Of a DNA stretch of 10,112 nucleotides, positions 1 through 7,349 are shown piece by piece. The notes under the pieces were generated by a model. The model did not search any database and had not been told where the DNA came from. It was given only the letters and a program-made list of their open reading frames with translations. Each line of letters begins with the position of its first letter. Position 1 is the first letter of the stretch. This stretch comes from S139-23 sp047639315. GTDB lineage: Bacteria > Planctomycetota > GCA-002687715 > DRQF01. Both the position numbers and the translations under genes were made by a program. The stretch spans positions 1 to 10,112 of the forward strand of contig JBLINQ010000175.1 of NCBI GenBank assembly GCA_047639315.1. Reading direction: 5' to 3'.

Positions 1-1
1 G

Positions 2-505
2 CTGCGCGACCATAGCGCACGACTCCGAGACGCGCGGCGGTATTGGACCGATGAATTGGCTAACGCCATGATCGGCGCCAAAATTGAAGACCAGATGGTA
101 GAGATGTCTCGGGGCACGCGTGAGTCGATCGCAAAGACTCTCACTCCGCTGCGGCAAAGTTACGACGTTGCGCTGTCGGTCATGAGTAGTCTGAACGAGA
201 GTCCAAAGTCGATCGAAGGACGCATCGTTTGGGCTGAAAAGACTCTTCTTTTAGCCAAAGAAAATGACCCTTGGCGCATCGCAGCGACACCCAAGATCAC
301 CCTCTTCAGAAAAGAGCTCAGTATCTTTGGCGAAGCCGTCGAGAAATCGGCCATGACAGTTCTGGATCCGGGGATTGACTCACGAAAAGAGCGCACGAAG
401 GTGTTGCAAGCTGGCAATGAGTTGCTCAAGCGCATCAACATAGCGTTCATTCCGGAAGCTCAAAAACGCCGTTGGCCATTGCCACAGCTCGTACAGAAGA
501 ATTGA
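2..505 (+). CDS. C-terminal part of an unrecognised, probably helical protein (5' end outside window)
   Basis: The reading frame is open from base 2, so the gene starts to the left of the window; 167 codons are visible before a TGA stop. The in-frame TTG at 56 and ATG at 68 are probably internal, because the upstream codons read as ordinary charged protein (LRDHSARLRDARRYW). The chain is rich in Arg, Lys, Glu, Ala and Leu with few Gly or Pro, which suggests mostly amphipathic helix, with a basic, Trp/Pro-containing tail (RRWPLPQ). No membrane segment or catalytic motif is visible, and I do not recognise the family. It converges on selB, with 20 bases between the stop codons. Its reality as a gene is well supported by the long open frame and normal composition; its function is unknown. 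Confidence 0.7.
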   Translation: MRDHSARLRDARRYWTDELANAMIGAKIEDQMVEMSRGTRESIAKTLTPLRQSYDVALSVMSSLNESPKSIEGRIVWAEKTLLLAKENDPWRIAATPKITLFRKELSIFGEAVEKSAMTVLDPGIDSRKERTKVLQAGNELLKRINIAFIPEAQKRRWPLPQLVQKN

Positions 506-525
506 GAGCTTGAGGGGGGGCGCGG

Positions 526-2502
526 CTATTGTTGCGCGAGCGTTTCTTCGAAGGCGAACTTCTCCCACCCGTCTTCCAGATAACGGTCGTTATCGACGCG
601 CTTGGTAATTCCCTTCTTGTCGAAATATTCCAAGAGCGGAATGACATACTTGCGGCTGGTACCAATCGCCTCTTTAAACTCGACTGCCGTCAAAGTTCCT
701 GATTCCTTGATCATCTTCACGACCAAGCCTTCTGCTTCAATCACTCCATCCACGTGAACAGCGAGGTCTTTGGTCAAGGAAACTAAGCGCCCCATTTGGA
801 TAAGCCATTGCATGAGTGCTTTGACTTTCTTCTCTGGTTTGCCGAGTTCACTGACAATCACCGACTTGATGGGTGCTTTGAATGGGTCTTCAGAATGCAT
901 CTGCTCAATGATGGTGACCGATTTCATGTCATCCTTGCTTAGGCCACCGCGGAAATCGTTGTGACGCATTTTCCCGGAACCTAAGGCAGAGAATTTCTCC
1001 CTTAGCACAAGCTCCTTGGTCACGGCCTCAACGACAGCAATCTCTAATTTCGTCGCCTTGACGATTTGCGAGTTTTGAAACCCAGCGGTCAACCCCTCAG
1101 TTTCATGCAGTGCCATAACTCCCTTGTCGACCTGCTTGATAGCCGAGCGAAACATGTCCATGTGAATCCAACTCTTGCCCCGCTCTAGGGCTCGCAATTT
1201 CCCTTTGCTCTCAAGCTTTGCAACTTCTGTTTTGGTTTCATCGAGAGAGAGTTTGAGCGTCTGGGCAACACTCTCGGCGGGAACGGCTCGTTTTCCGGCG
1301 CTTCGGATCACGTACTCGAGGTATCCGAGTCGATCATCCAGATGCGCCTCTTTGTTCTCGATGTTCTCATTGAGCCACGAACGGAAACGCTTAAATTTCC
1401 ATTTGGTTTCTCCCAAGACGCGGCCCCCACCCAGGGTGATCACCGGGCTTGCTTGGCGAACGACAAATGGATCGCCGGCGGCACAGACAACGGGTTCTTC
1501 CAGTCGAATTTGCACCAAGACCTCTTCACCAGGTAGCGCAACTTTCTTGTCGAGCAGGATGACAGTTCCTCCGACATCGACGGTCCCGAGATGGAAACGA
1601 ACATGAACGCCATTGCGGAGCGGTTGCTCGAAATGATCGAGATATTGCATCCGCGCTTCCAAGTACTGCGCCGCAGAGAAAAAGCCCCGTGTTGCAATCA
1701 CATCACCTCGTTCGACGTCACGATGTTTTACGTCTGCCAAGTTGAGCGCGACTCGGTGCCCTGCATGGGCTTCCTTTGCTGGTTCGTGATGCACTTGCAA
1801 GGCACGGACCCGAGTCTTCATTCCTTTGGGCAGAATCTCGAGTTCGTCGCCGATACCGACTGTACCTGACAACGGAACTCCGGTCACGACCGTGCCGTGG
1901 CCCTTCACCGAAAATGATCGCTGCACGGGCATGCGAAAAACGCCGGACGTTTCCTTTTCCGGAAGATCGGTCAAGGCTTTCTTCAGTGCCTCGCTGACCA
2001 CGTCAATCCCCTCACCAGTTATGTTTGACACGCAGTGGATCGGTGCATCTTCCAAGAAGGTGCCTTGAAGAAACTCGCCAATGTCTTCTTTCACAAGGAA
2101 CAATAGTTCCTCATCCACGGCGTCAATCTTGGTGATGATGGTCATGCCGCGCTCAACCCCCAAGATTCGTAGAATCTGGAGGTGCTCACGAGTTTGAGTC
2201 ATGACGCCATCGTCGGCAGCAATGACTAAGAGCACGAAGTCAACGCCTGAAGCGCCAGCCACCATGTTGCGAATGAATTTCTCATGGCCTGGGACATCGA
2301 TAATCCCCGCCGTAAGAGAATCCGAGATGGGAAATTCGGCGTAGCCAATATCAATCGTCATCCCACGTTCTTGCTCTTCTTTGAGCCTGCTGGGATGTGT
2401 GCCTGTCAGTTTCTCGATCAAGCTGGACTTACCATGGTCGATGTGACCGGCAGTCCCGACGACCAAACTCACGACAGGGTTATTTTGGGTTTCTTCAGTC
2501 AT
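526..2502 (-). CDS. selB: Selenocysteine-specific translation elongation factor SelB
   Basis: SelB is a GTPase that carries Sec-tRNA(Sec) to the ribosome at UGA codons marked by a SECIS hairpin. The 658-residue product has the full GTPase set: P-loop GHIDHGKS (residues 19-26), switch I ERGMTIDIGY (45-54), DVPGHE (69-74), TKID (124-127) and SNITGEG (159-165). EF-Tu-like beta-barrel domains follow to about residue 380, then winged-helix domains. The end carries the SelB signature SRKYVIPLLEYFD with TKRVDNDRYL, the fourth winged helix that in the family binds the SECIS RNA. E. coli SelB is 614 residues, so the length is normal. The frame is open for 48 more codons upstream, but I chose the ATG at 2502 because the family begins a few residues before the VGTAGHIDHGK strand and the upstream residues look non-coding. 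The upstream Shine-Dalgarno is weak (GGAAACGAG). selA, selC, selD and a selenoprotein gene are all absent from the window. Confidence 0.96.
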   Translation of the reverse strand: MTEETQNNPVVSLVVGTAGHIDHGKSSLIEKLTGTHPSRLKEEQERGMTIDIGYAEFPISDSLTAGIIDVPGHEKFIRNMVAGASGVDFVLLVIAADDGVMTQTREHLQILRILGVERGMTIITKIDAVDEELLFLVKEDIGEFLQGTFLEDAPIHCVSNITGEGIDVVSEALKKALTDLPEKETSGVFRMPVQRSFSVKGHGTVVTGVPLSGTVGIGDELEILPKGMKTRVRALQVHHEPAKEAHAGHRVALNLADVKHRDVERGDVIATRGFFSAAQYLEARMQYLDHFEQPLRNGVHVRFHLGTVDVGGTVILLDKKVALPGEEVLVQIRLEEPVVCAAGDPFVVRQASPVITLGGGRVLGETKWKFKRFRSWLNENIENKEAHLDDRLGYLEYVIRSAGKRAVPAESVAQTLKLSLDETKTEVAKLESKGKLRALERGKSWIHMDMFRSAIKQVDKGVMALHETEGLTAGFQNSQIVKATKLEIAVVEAVTKELVLREKFSALGSGKMRHNDFRGGLSKDDMKSVTIIEQMHSEDPFKAPIKSVIVSELGKPEKKVKALMQWLIQMGRLVSLTKDLAVHVDGVIEAEGLVVKMIKESGTLTAVEFKEAIGTSRKYVIPLLEYFDKKGITKRVDNDRYLEDGWEKFAFEETLAQQ

Positions 2503-2527
2503 ATTCTCGTTTCCGCAAGGTGGGGGG

Positions 2528-2533
2528 ATCATA
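2528..2533 (-). promoter_or_regulatory. Candidate -10 box for selB
   Basis: Read on the - strand this is TATGAT, a five-of-six match to the bacterial -10 consensus, 25 bases upstream of the selB ATG. The hexamer 17 bases further upstream (TCGATG) matches only three of six -35 positions, so this is a weak candidate based on the -10 box alone. Confidence 0.25.
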
Positions 2534-2807
2534 CTCATTGATAGCGAGAGCATCGACTGCAGATTGGATTGTCTGGGGATATTCATGAACGAAAGACTCC
2601 TGGATTCGCTGCTATGTCCATTCCCTGGTAGTGAAACCGCCTTCACCCGAAGGGAAGAATGCCCTCCAAGATGGCGGGCGGGCGAATTTGCTACCTGGGA
2701 CCGATGGACGCACTGGTACGATCCCTACAAATGCGTAAACTCCCTACCCGTGGCGACGACTGCCTTCGTTTGAGCTGATTTCGCCTTCGGTTTGGTAAAT
2801 CCTCTAT

Positions 2808-2811
2808 AGGA
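2808..2811 (+). promoter_or_regulatory. Ribosome binding site of the aminotransferase gene
   Basis: AGGA lies 6 bases before the ATG at 2818. This is good spacing and supports that start codon. Confidence 0.6.
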
Positions 2812-2817
2812 CTTGGA

Positions 2818-4023
2818 ATGGACGATCAAAGTAACAATCTGATTTCAACGAACATGGTCGAGACCATCCGCTCAGCGTCATGGATTCGCCAGATGTTCGA
2901 AGAAGGAAATCGACTCCGCGCCAAAGTCGGAGCAGAGAACGTCTTTGATTTCAGCTTGGGCAACCCAAGTGCTCCACCTCCGCCAGAATTCAAAGCAGCC
3001 CTGATTAAGACCGCCCAAGATTCTGAACCAGCCGACCATCGTTATATGACAAACGTCGGTCGCTTCGACACCCGGACTCATATTGCGGAGGAATTGCGAG
3101 ACGTTCACGGCGACAACATCACCCCTGACCACGTTGTCATGACTTGCGGCGCAGCCGGCGGACTCAACGTCTTTCTTAAGTCAGTCCTGAATGAAGGTGA
3201 TGAGGTCATCCTCCTCAAGCCATATTTTCCTGAGTACCAATTCTACATCGGTAATCACGGCGGACTCCCTATCCTCGTTGATACCGATGAGGACTTTCAG
3301 CCTGACTTGAAGGCAATTGAAGCCGCCCTGACTGACAAGACGAGGGCCATCATCCTCAACACGCCGAACAATCCGTCCGGAGTTGTCTACAATGCGGCCA
3401 TCGTCGATCAAATTGGCACCATGGTCGAGCGACATTCAGAAGCAAACAATCGGCCAACTTATCTGATCATGGATGAGCCTTACCGACGCATCATTTATTG
3501 CGACGAACCTCACCCCAGCGTCCTTAAAGGCTGCCGCTATGGCGTGGTCATTTCTAGCATGTCGAAGGAACTAGGATTGGCAGGTGAACGGATCGGCTTT
3601 GTTATTGTCAATCCACGGTTGGAAGGACATGAGTCTCTAATCAGTGCGATGAGTGTTGCAACCCGAACTCTTGGGTTCGTAAATGCACCCGCATTCATGC
3701 AGCGCGTACTCACTCATTGCGGTCATGCGTGTGTCGACCTAACTCAATACCGCAAACACCGCGATATGCTTTATGAAGCTCTGACTGGTTTTGGCTATGA
3801 GATGCCCGTTCCCAACGGTGCATTTTTCTTATTCCCAAAGGCACCAGGTGGCGACGACTTAGCTTTCTTGGACACCCTGCGTAAATTCCATGTCTTATCC
3901 GTTCCGGGTCGAGGATTCGGCACGCCGGGATATATTCGCATCAGTTACGCCGTGCCAACAAGAACGGTCGAGAGTGCCATCCCCTTGTTCAAAAAGGCTT
4001 TTGATCAGCACATGGATCGCTAA
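2818..4023 (+). CDS. Pyridoxal-phosphate-dependent class I/II aminotransferase
   Basis: This 401-residue protein is a complete fold-type I aminotransferase (aspartate aminotransferase superfamily), a cytosolic enzyme that moves an amino group between an amino acid and a 2-oxo acid. Visible family features are the N-terminal substrate segment FDFSLGNPSAP (43-53), the cofactor-pocket segment around CGAAGG (110-115), the NTPNNPSG motif with the conserved Asn (181-188), MDEPYR with the cofactor-binding Asp and Tyr (218-223), and SSMSKELGLAGERIG with the Schiff-base Lys250. GYIRISYA (371-378) supplies the Arg that binds the substrate carboxylate. Length and motif order are normal. The exact substrate cannot be read from the sequence; aspartate, alanine, aromatic amino acids or methionine are all possible. 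The stop is 6 bases from the downstream HAD gene, so the two are probably cotranscribed. Confidence 0.93.
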   Translation: MDDQSNNLISTNMVETIRSASWIRQMFEEGNRLRAKVGAENVFDFSLGNPSAPPPPEFKAALIKTAQDSEPADHRYMTNVGRFDTRTHIAEELRDVHGDNITPDHVVMTCGAAGGLNVFLKSVLNEGDEVILLKPYFPEYQFYIGNHGGLPILVDTDEDFQPDLKAIEAALTDKTRAIILNTPNNPSGVVYNAAIVDQIGTMVERHSEANNRPTYLIMDEPYRRIIYCDEPHPSVLKGCRYGVVISSMSKELGLAGERIGFVIVNPRLEGHESLISAMSVATRTLGFVNAPAFMQRVLTHCGHACVDLTQYRKHRDMLYEALTGFGYEMPVPNGAFFLFPKAPGGDDLAFLDTLRKFHVLSVPGRGFGTPGYIRISYAVPTRTVESAIPLFKKAFDQHMDR

Positions 4024-4029
4024 TCAGCG

Positions 4030-4725
4030 ATGGCTGCGAAACTCACCCTACTTTTTGATGCCGACGACACCTTATGGCTCAATGCGACCCTCTTTGAAAC
4101 TGCCCTCCAGGAGTGGCAGCACCTTCTCACGGAATCAGGTGTCGAAAACGAGGCAGCCTATTCCTTGTTTAAGGAACTTGAAGAACGAGGTTTTAGACGA
4201 GGTTGGTACGGCGCCCGCCGCCTCGAAATCAACATGAATGCGGCGGCTCGCATGTTACTTCCCAAGAACGTCGCCAAGACCCTCATCGCGCCAATCGCAA
4301 ATATTGTCGACCGAGTGAGAAAGCCAGAGATGCTTCTCTTTGATGGTGTTCACGAAACGCTTCAATACCTGGGGACTCACCATCAACTCCTACTCGTAAC
4401 GATGGGTGAAAAAGATGAGCAACTCGTCAAGATTAACGGCAGTGGACTCGGCCACTATTTCTCGTCGATTCATGTCTTGCCTGACAAGACGCGCCAGCAA
4501 TACGCCCACATCATTCAAGAACACCGCCTGAATCGCAGGGACAGTTGGATGATTGGTAACAGCCTAAGCAAAGACATACGCCCAGCGCGAGCAGCCGGGC
4601 TCAAGACATGCCACATCGACAATGGACACGACTTCAACTTTGGCCTCACTGTCGATTCAATTGAGGCCGACATCGTGATCGACGAATTCCACCGCTTGGG
4701 TGAAATTTTTAGCGTCGAATCATAG
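4030..4725 (+). CDS. HAD-superfamily hydrolase, COG1011/YjjG-like group
   Basis: This 231-residue protein has the four haloacid dehalogenase motifs in order: motif I FDADDTLW with nucleophile Asp10 and general acid/base Asp12; motif II LVTMGEK with Thr124; motif III around Lys153 (LPDKTRQQ); and motif IV GNSLSKD with Asp182 for magnesium. The helical region between motifs I and II fits a C1 cap. Members of this group are usually phosphatases of small phosphorylated metabolites, for example pyrimidine nucleotidases, but the substrate is not evident here. There is no membrane segment or signal peptide, so it should be cytosolic. The ATG follows the aminotransferase stop by 6 bases with no clear Shine-Dalgarno, suggesting translational coupling. 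The 3' end faces the rhomboid gene 10 bases away. Confidence 0.88.
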   Translation: MAAKLTLLFDADDTLWLNATLFETALQEWQHLLTESGVENEAAYSLFKELEERGFRRGWYGARRLEINMNAAARMLLPKNVAKTLIAPIANIVDRVRKPEMLLFDGVHETLQYLGTHHQLLLVTMGEKDEQLVKINGSGLGHYFSSIHVLPDKTRQQYAHIIQEHRLNRRDSWMIGNSLSKDIRPARAAGLKTCHIDNGHDFNFGLTVDSIEADIVIDEFHRLGEIFSVES

Positions 4726-4735
4726 AGATCACCAA

Positions 4736-5797
4736 CTAACGACGTAAATAGGTGAGCCGAGATGTGTGCCCCAGATATCGGCAATAGGCAAGCACGAACT
4801 CATTGAAGTTCTTCGCGACAACCTGTCTTTGATTATCAAAGACGCCAACTTTCAATTTCTTGAAGAACACGGCTTGGCGAATCTGGGCTTCCAATCCAGA
4901 GAGGTCCACTGGGAAGTCATCGGCTAAACTCTCGCGTAGTTCTTTCACTTCGTCGGCCGCTTCCGTCAGTAATCTCGAATCCAGTGAATTCGTATCAATT
5001 GCGACAAGCACATTAGGACGGGCCTGATACAAGACTCGACAGGTCTGGCCAAAGTTGCCGAAGTAGACAATCGGAACAGCCAAGAAGCAAATGACGGTCA
5101 CAATCCCCAAGGTCGCCGTGGCCCGCTTGTGCAACAGAATCGTCTGCAACATGGAGCGCCTTCTGGAATGAACTAAATAGGCCATTCCTACGCCACCAAG
5201 AAATCCGCCAGCATGACCGGCGTTATCGATGAAAGGAATTTGAAACGAAATCGCGACGTTAATGAAGAGCCAAAACATGAGTTGGCGGGCAAGGCCGTCG
5301 AAACCGGGTGTTCGACGGGACCATATCAGTAAGAACCCCATGAGACCGAACATGGATGTGGACGCCCCGATCGACCCAACCAGTTGCCATGGTTCAGCGA
5401 AATCAGAGCTGTAGAATTTCCAGCCCAAACTGAGGAGCGTGCCCGTAATGCCGGTCAGGATGTAGAGAGTCAGAAATCGGTTGGCACCGAGAATGCGTTG
5501 AGTCATCGGGCCTAATTGCCACAGCACAAAGCAATTCATCGCCACGTGCATGAGGCCACCGTGAAGAAAATTGGCCACGATGAGCCGATGCAACTGCCCG
5601 TCAGCGATCAGGTGAAAAACACTGGATCCCAAGAGGTAGAGCGCCTCACCTGAAGGCCCAATCCCATCATGGTGTTGGGGATTACTAGCAAGGAGACTGG
5701 CCGCAAAGAATGCCAAGTTGACGATCAAGATGATCACGACCCAATTGGGTTCGTTAAATCGCCAATATTTAATTGTACGTTGAAGTAGATTGTTCAT
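4736..5797 (-). CDS. Rhomboid-family intramembrane serine protease with a C-terminal extension
   Basis: Rhomboids cut transmembrane proteins within the membrane using a Ser-His dyad. In this 353-residue protein the family motifs are present: HVAMN (His84, Asn88, oxyanion region), GASTSMFGLMG with the nucleophile Ser146, and DNAGHAGGFLGG with the base His195. The first membrane helix is about 18-37, and helices continue to about 208, giving the usual six-helix core. A seventh hydrophobic stretch at about 228-248 is followed by about 105 soluble, charged residues of unrecognised type, with a possible short helix at 275-295. The residue after the catalytic Ser is Thr, where the common GxSG motif has Gly. 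The gene lies 34 bases after the PilZ gene on the same strand and is probably cotranscribed with it. The upstream Shine-Dalgarno is poor, so coupling or a leader-dependent start is possible. Confidence 0.9.
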   Translation of the reverse strand: MNNLLQRTIKYWRFNEPNWVVIILIVNLAFFAASLLASNPQHHDGIGPSGEALYLLGSSVFHLIADGQLHRLIVANFLHGGLMHVAMNCFVLWQLGPMTQRILGANRFLTLYILTGITGTLLSLGWKFYSSDFAEPWQLVGSIGASTSMFGLMGFLLIWSRRTPGFDGLARQLMFWLFINVAISFQIPFIDNAGHAGGFLGGVGMAYLVHSRRRSMLQTILLHKRATATLGIVTVICFLAVPIVYFGNFGQTCRVLYQARPNVLVAIDTNSLDSRLLTEAADEVKELRESLADDFPVDLSGLEAQIRQAVFFKKLKVGVFDNQRQVVAKNFNEFVLAYCRYLGHTSRLTYLRR

Positions 5798-5831
5798 ACC
5801 TGGACAAGGGTGTCACAGGCGAGAAGCAACT

Positions 5832-6221
5832 TCAACGCATGACGGAAGCAAGATAGCAGAAAAGTCGATGTTTCAATTCACCATCGACGTCTGAGAATCG
5901 AATTCCGGTTGGGAAAGGACCTTCTGCCCGATCGGCTACCGTCCAAACGACATGACAATCGAGGCGAATTTCTGCTTGGGGCGTATCAAGGTCATCTCGC
6001 CCAGGCAGTGTCACTACGATCTTCGAAGGCATCGGGAATTCGCAAGGAGAGTCAATCCGCGCACCTCCAATGCCTAAGTTTCGGACAACGATCTCACCAT
6101 GCTCCGTCCCACTTGGCCCGGCAAAGGCGGCCTTGAAGCGGCACTCGAGCCGGAAGTGTTTACGACGACTGAGATCGAGCGACAGGCGTTCTTCTGCAGC
6201 TGTTTGTGACCCTACGGACAT
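5832..6221 (-). CDS. PilZ-domain protein, possible cyclic-di-GMP receptor
   Basis: PilZ domains bind the second messenger cyclic di-GMP and act on partner proteins. This 129-residue protein is essentially a single PilZ domain. The RxxxR motif is RKHFR (residues 20-24), followed about 24 residues later by NLGIGG (48-53), which sits where [D/N]xSxxG is expected. The Ser is replaced by Gly, so binding may be altered. The end GIRFSDVDGELKHRLFCYL fits the last strand and helix of the fold. Two earlier in-frame ATGs exist at 6239 and 6236, but a strong GAGGAG lies 7 bases before the ATG at 6221 and would fall inside the coding sequence if the earlier ones were used. The rhomboid gene follows after 34 bases; the response regulator gene is 206 bases upstream on the same strand. 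Confidence 0.85.
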   Translation of the reverse strand: MSVGSQTAAEERLSLDLSRRKHFRLECRFKAAFAGPSGTEHGEIVVRNLGIGGARIDSPCEFPMPSKIVVTLPGRDDLDTPQAEIRLDCHVVWTVADRAEGPFPTGIRFSDVDGELKHRLFCYLASVMR

Positions 6222-6228
6222 GAAAATT

Positions 6229-6234
6229 CTCCTC
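6229..6234 (-). promoter_or_regulatory. Strong ribosome binding site that sets the PilZ gene start
   Basis: Read on the - strand this is GAGGAG, 7 bases before the ATG at 6221. It overlaps two earlier in-frame ATG codons and so argues against them. Confidence 0.75.
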
Positions 6235-6427
6235 ATCAAATCTGTGTCCCACCCGGAATGGCACCCGAGTCATGACCCTCACGATTTGTTATCGGCCAAA
6301 ATCTTGTTGATTCTGCGACCAAATGAGGAGAAATGCATAATAATGCGTGGGGAAAGGCCGGTGTGGAGAGAATCCGGCTGATCAAAGCTGGGTCAAGAAC
6401 CCGCCTCGATAGAAAACCGCAAGATTT

Positions 6428-7123
6428 TTAGGCTTGGATCAGGTGCTCTCGCACGGCGAAACGGCAAAGTTCCACGCGATCATGAATATCGAGTTTCTTC
6501 ATCAGGGAGACTTTGTGCTTGTCGACGGTCTTGTAGGCAATTTTGAGCGCCGTGGCGATCCGCTTGACGCTCTCACCCTGGGCCAGCATGACCAGAATTT
6601 GGCGTTCCCGTTCGGTTAACGACTGTAATCGTGTCGCCGGCGGACGGTCCAACGACAATCCACCCTCTTCATTCATTCGAACGCGATTAAGAATCGATGG
6701 GGAATAGTAAAGCTCACCAGCGAGGATTCGCCGAACGCCCCCGACAATCGCATCGAGTTCTTCGTTCTTGACGGCATAACCTCTTGCTCCCACCCTCAAG
6801 GCGCTTTCGATGTACTCATCGTGCTGATGGGCAGACAAGAACATGATCTTAACTTTTGGGTTTCGGCCGATAATGGTTTTCGCGGCTTCGAAACACCCCA
6901 TTCCTGGAAGATCGATATCCATCAGAATGAGATGCGGCTCGAGTTCCTGAGCCATCTCGACCGCACGAGTTCCGTCATCGGCCCAACCGATCACGGACAA
7001 ACCTTCAATGCTCTGTTCGAGATTAGGTCGCAGGCAATCGACCATCAGCTTGTGATCGTCGACCAGGAGAACCTTGATCTGTTTGGCCCCTGCGGAATCA
7101 TTGCCATTCATTTGATCGGTCAT
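6428..7123 (-). CDS. Two-component response regulator, NarL/LuxR (FixJ-type) family
   Basis: This 231-residue protein has an N-terminal receiver domain (about 15-135) and a C-terminal LuxR-type helix-turn-helix (about 166-229). In the receiver, the acidic pair is Asp22-Asp23, the phosphorylated residue is Asp69 in LILMDIDLPGM, the switch residue is Ser97 and the conserved lysine is Lys119. The DNA-binding domain shows the hallmark LTERERQILVMLAQG with the recognition segment IAYKTVDKHKVSLMKKL. All key residues are intact, so it should work as a phosphorylation-dependent transcription factor. No histidine kinase lies in the window, so its partner is encoded elsewhere. GGAGG stands 4 bases before the ATG at 7123. 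Its targets are unknown; the downstream PilZ gene or the divergent membrane-protein gene are possible by position only. Confidence 0.93.
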   Translation of the reverse strand: MTDQMNGNDSAGAKQIKVLLVDDHKLMVDCLRPNLEQSIEGLSVIGWADDGTRAVEMAQELEPHLILMDIDLPGMGCFEAAKTIIGRNPKVKIMFLSAHQHDEYIESALRVGARGYAVKNEELDAIVGGVRRILAGELYYSPSILNRVRMNEEGGLSLDRPPATRLQSLTERERQILVMLAQGESVKRIATALKIAYKTVDKHKVSLMKKLDIHDRVELCRFAVREHLIQA

Positions 7124-7127
7124 AAGT

Positions 7128-7132
7128 CCTCC
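7128..7132 (-). promoter_or_regulatory. Ribosome binding site of the response regulator gene
   Basis: Read on the - strand this is GGAGG, 4 bases before the ATG at 7123. It favours that start over the in-frame ATG four codons later. Confidence 0.6.
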
Positions 7133-7282
7133 AAGTCAATCAATGGAACGTCCGGCGCACATGAATGGGACAATTTCGACTGCGGGGCCATCTTATGCCG
7201 CGAACCTAAGCCTCCGCCATTGTTTTTACGTGGTCGACACCGAATTCTCAATTCCCTGCTCGATTGGGGCGAGAAAGGTGGC

Positions 7283-7288
7283 TATAAA
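7283..7288 (+). promoter_or_regulatory. Candidate -10 box for the small membrane-protein gene
   Basis: TATAAA is a five-of-six match to the -10 consensus and lies 61 bases upstream of the ATG at 7350, in the 226-base divergent region between the response regulator and this gene. The best-placed -35 hexamer, TCGATT 17 bases upstream, matches only three of six positions. Nothing else recognisable was seen in this intergenic stretch. Confidence 0.3.
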
Positions 7289-7349
7289 GCCTCGGTAGAA
7301 GTCACCCGATTGGCTTCATGAATCAATCAGAGGCAAAGAAGAAGTCGAT

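Larger units (their letters stand above)
2503..2817. other. 315-base divergent intergenic region between selB and the aminotransferase gene
   Basis: This stretch lies between two divergently transcribed genes and should hold both promoters. I found no convincing gene in it. Short open frames exist on both strands but resemble no protein, and on the - strand one merely extends selB upstream. I looked for tRNA-Sec on both strands and saw neither its acceptor stem nor a UCA anticodon loop. Three short overlapping inverted repeats cluster at 2631-2665 (GTGAA/TTCAC, CCTTC/GAAGG, AGGG/CCCT). Confidence 0.6.

Noticed and set aside
515..522. Run of G at the gene 1/selB junction
   Set aside because: It has no pairing partner or T-tract to make a terminator and is simply a short homopolymer.
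503..580. TGA stop of the first gene as a selenocysteine codon next to selB
   Set aside because: The continuing frame runs only about 25 codons, within the selB tail in antisense, with no sensible protein character.
1175..1606. 143-codon open frame on the + strand inside selB
   Set aside because: It is Ser/Arg/Pro-rich antisense shadow of a well-supported SelB gene.
2503..2646. Open frame extending selB by 48 codons upstream
   Set aside because: The residues (rich in Ser, Met and Pro) do not resemble a SelB N-terminus, which normally begins just before the P-loop strand; the extension overlaps the probable promoter region.
2503..2817. Possible tRNA-Sec gene (selC) beside selB
   Set aside because: Neither strand shows the long acceptor stem, a TCA anticodon in a loop, or a T-arm like GGTTCGA.
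5798..5834. TGA stop of the PilZ gene read as selenocysteine
   Set aside because: Read-through gives a short tail with no redox motif, and the next gene starts normally; no SECIS-like hairpin was seen directly after the TGA.
6246..6275. TGGCAC at 6259 as a sigma-54 promoter
   Set aside because: The required TTGC element at the correct spacing is missing.
6374..6391. Inverted repeat CCGGCT/AGCTGG downstream of the response regulator as a terminator
   Set aside because: In the - strand transcript it has an A-C mismatch in the stem and is not followed by a T-run.
6821..7321. 166-codon open frame on the + strand opposite the response regulator
   Set aside because: It is antisense to a gene with all its catalytic residues, has no recognisable domain and ends in intergenic DNA.
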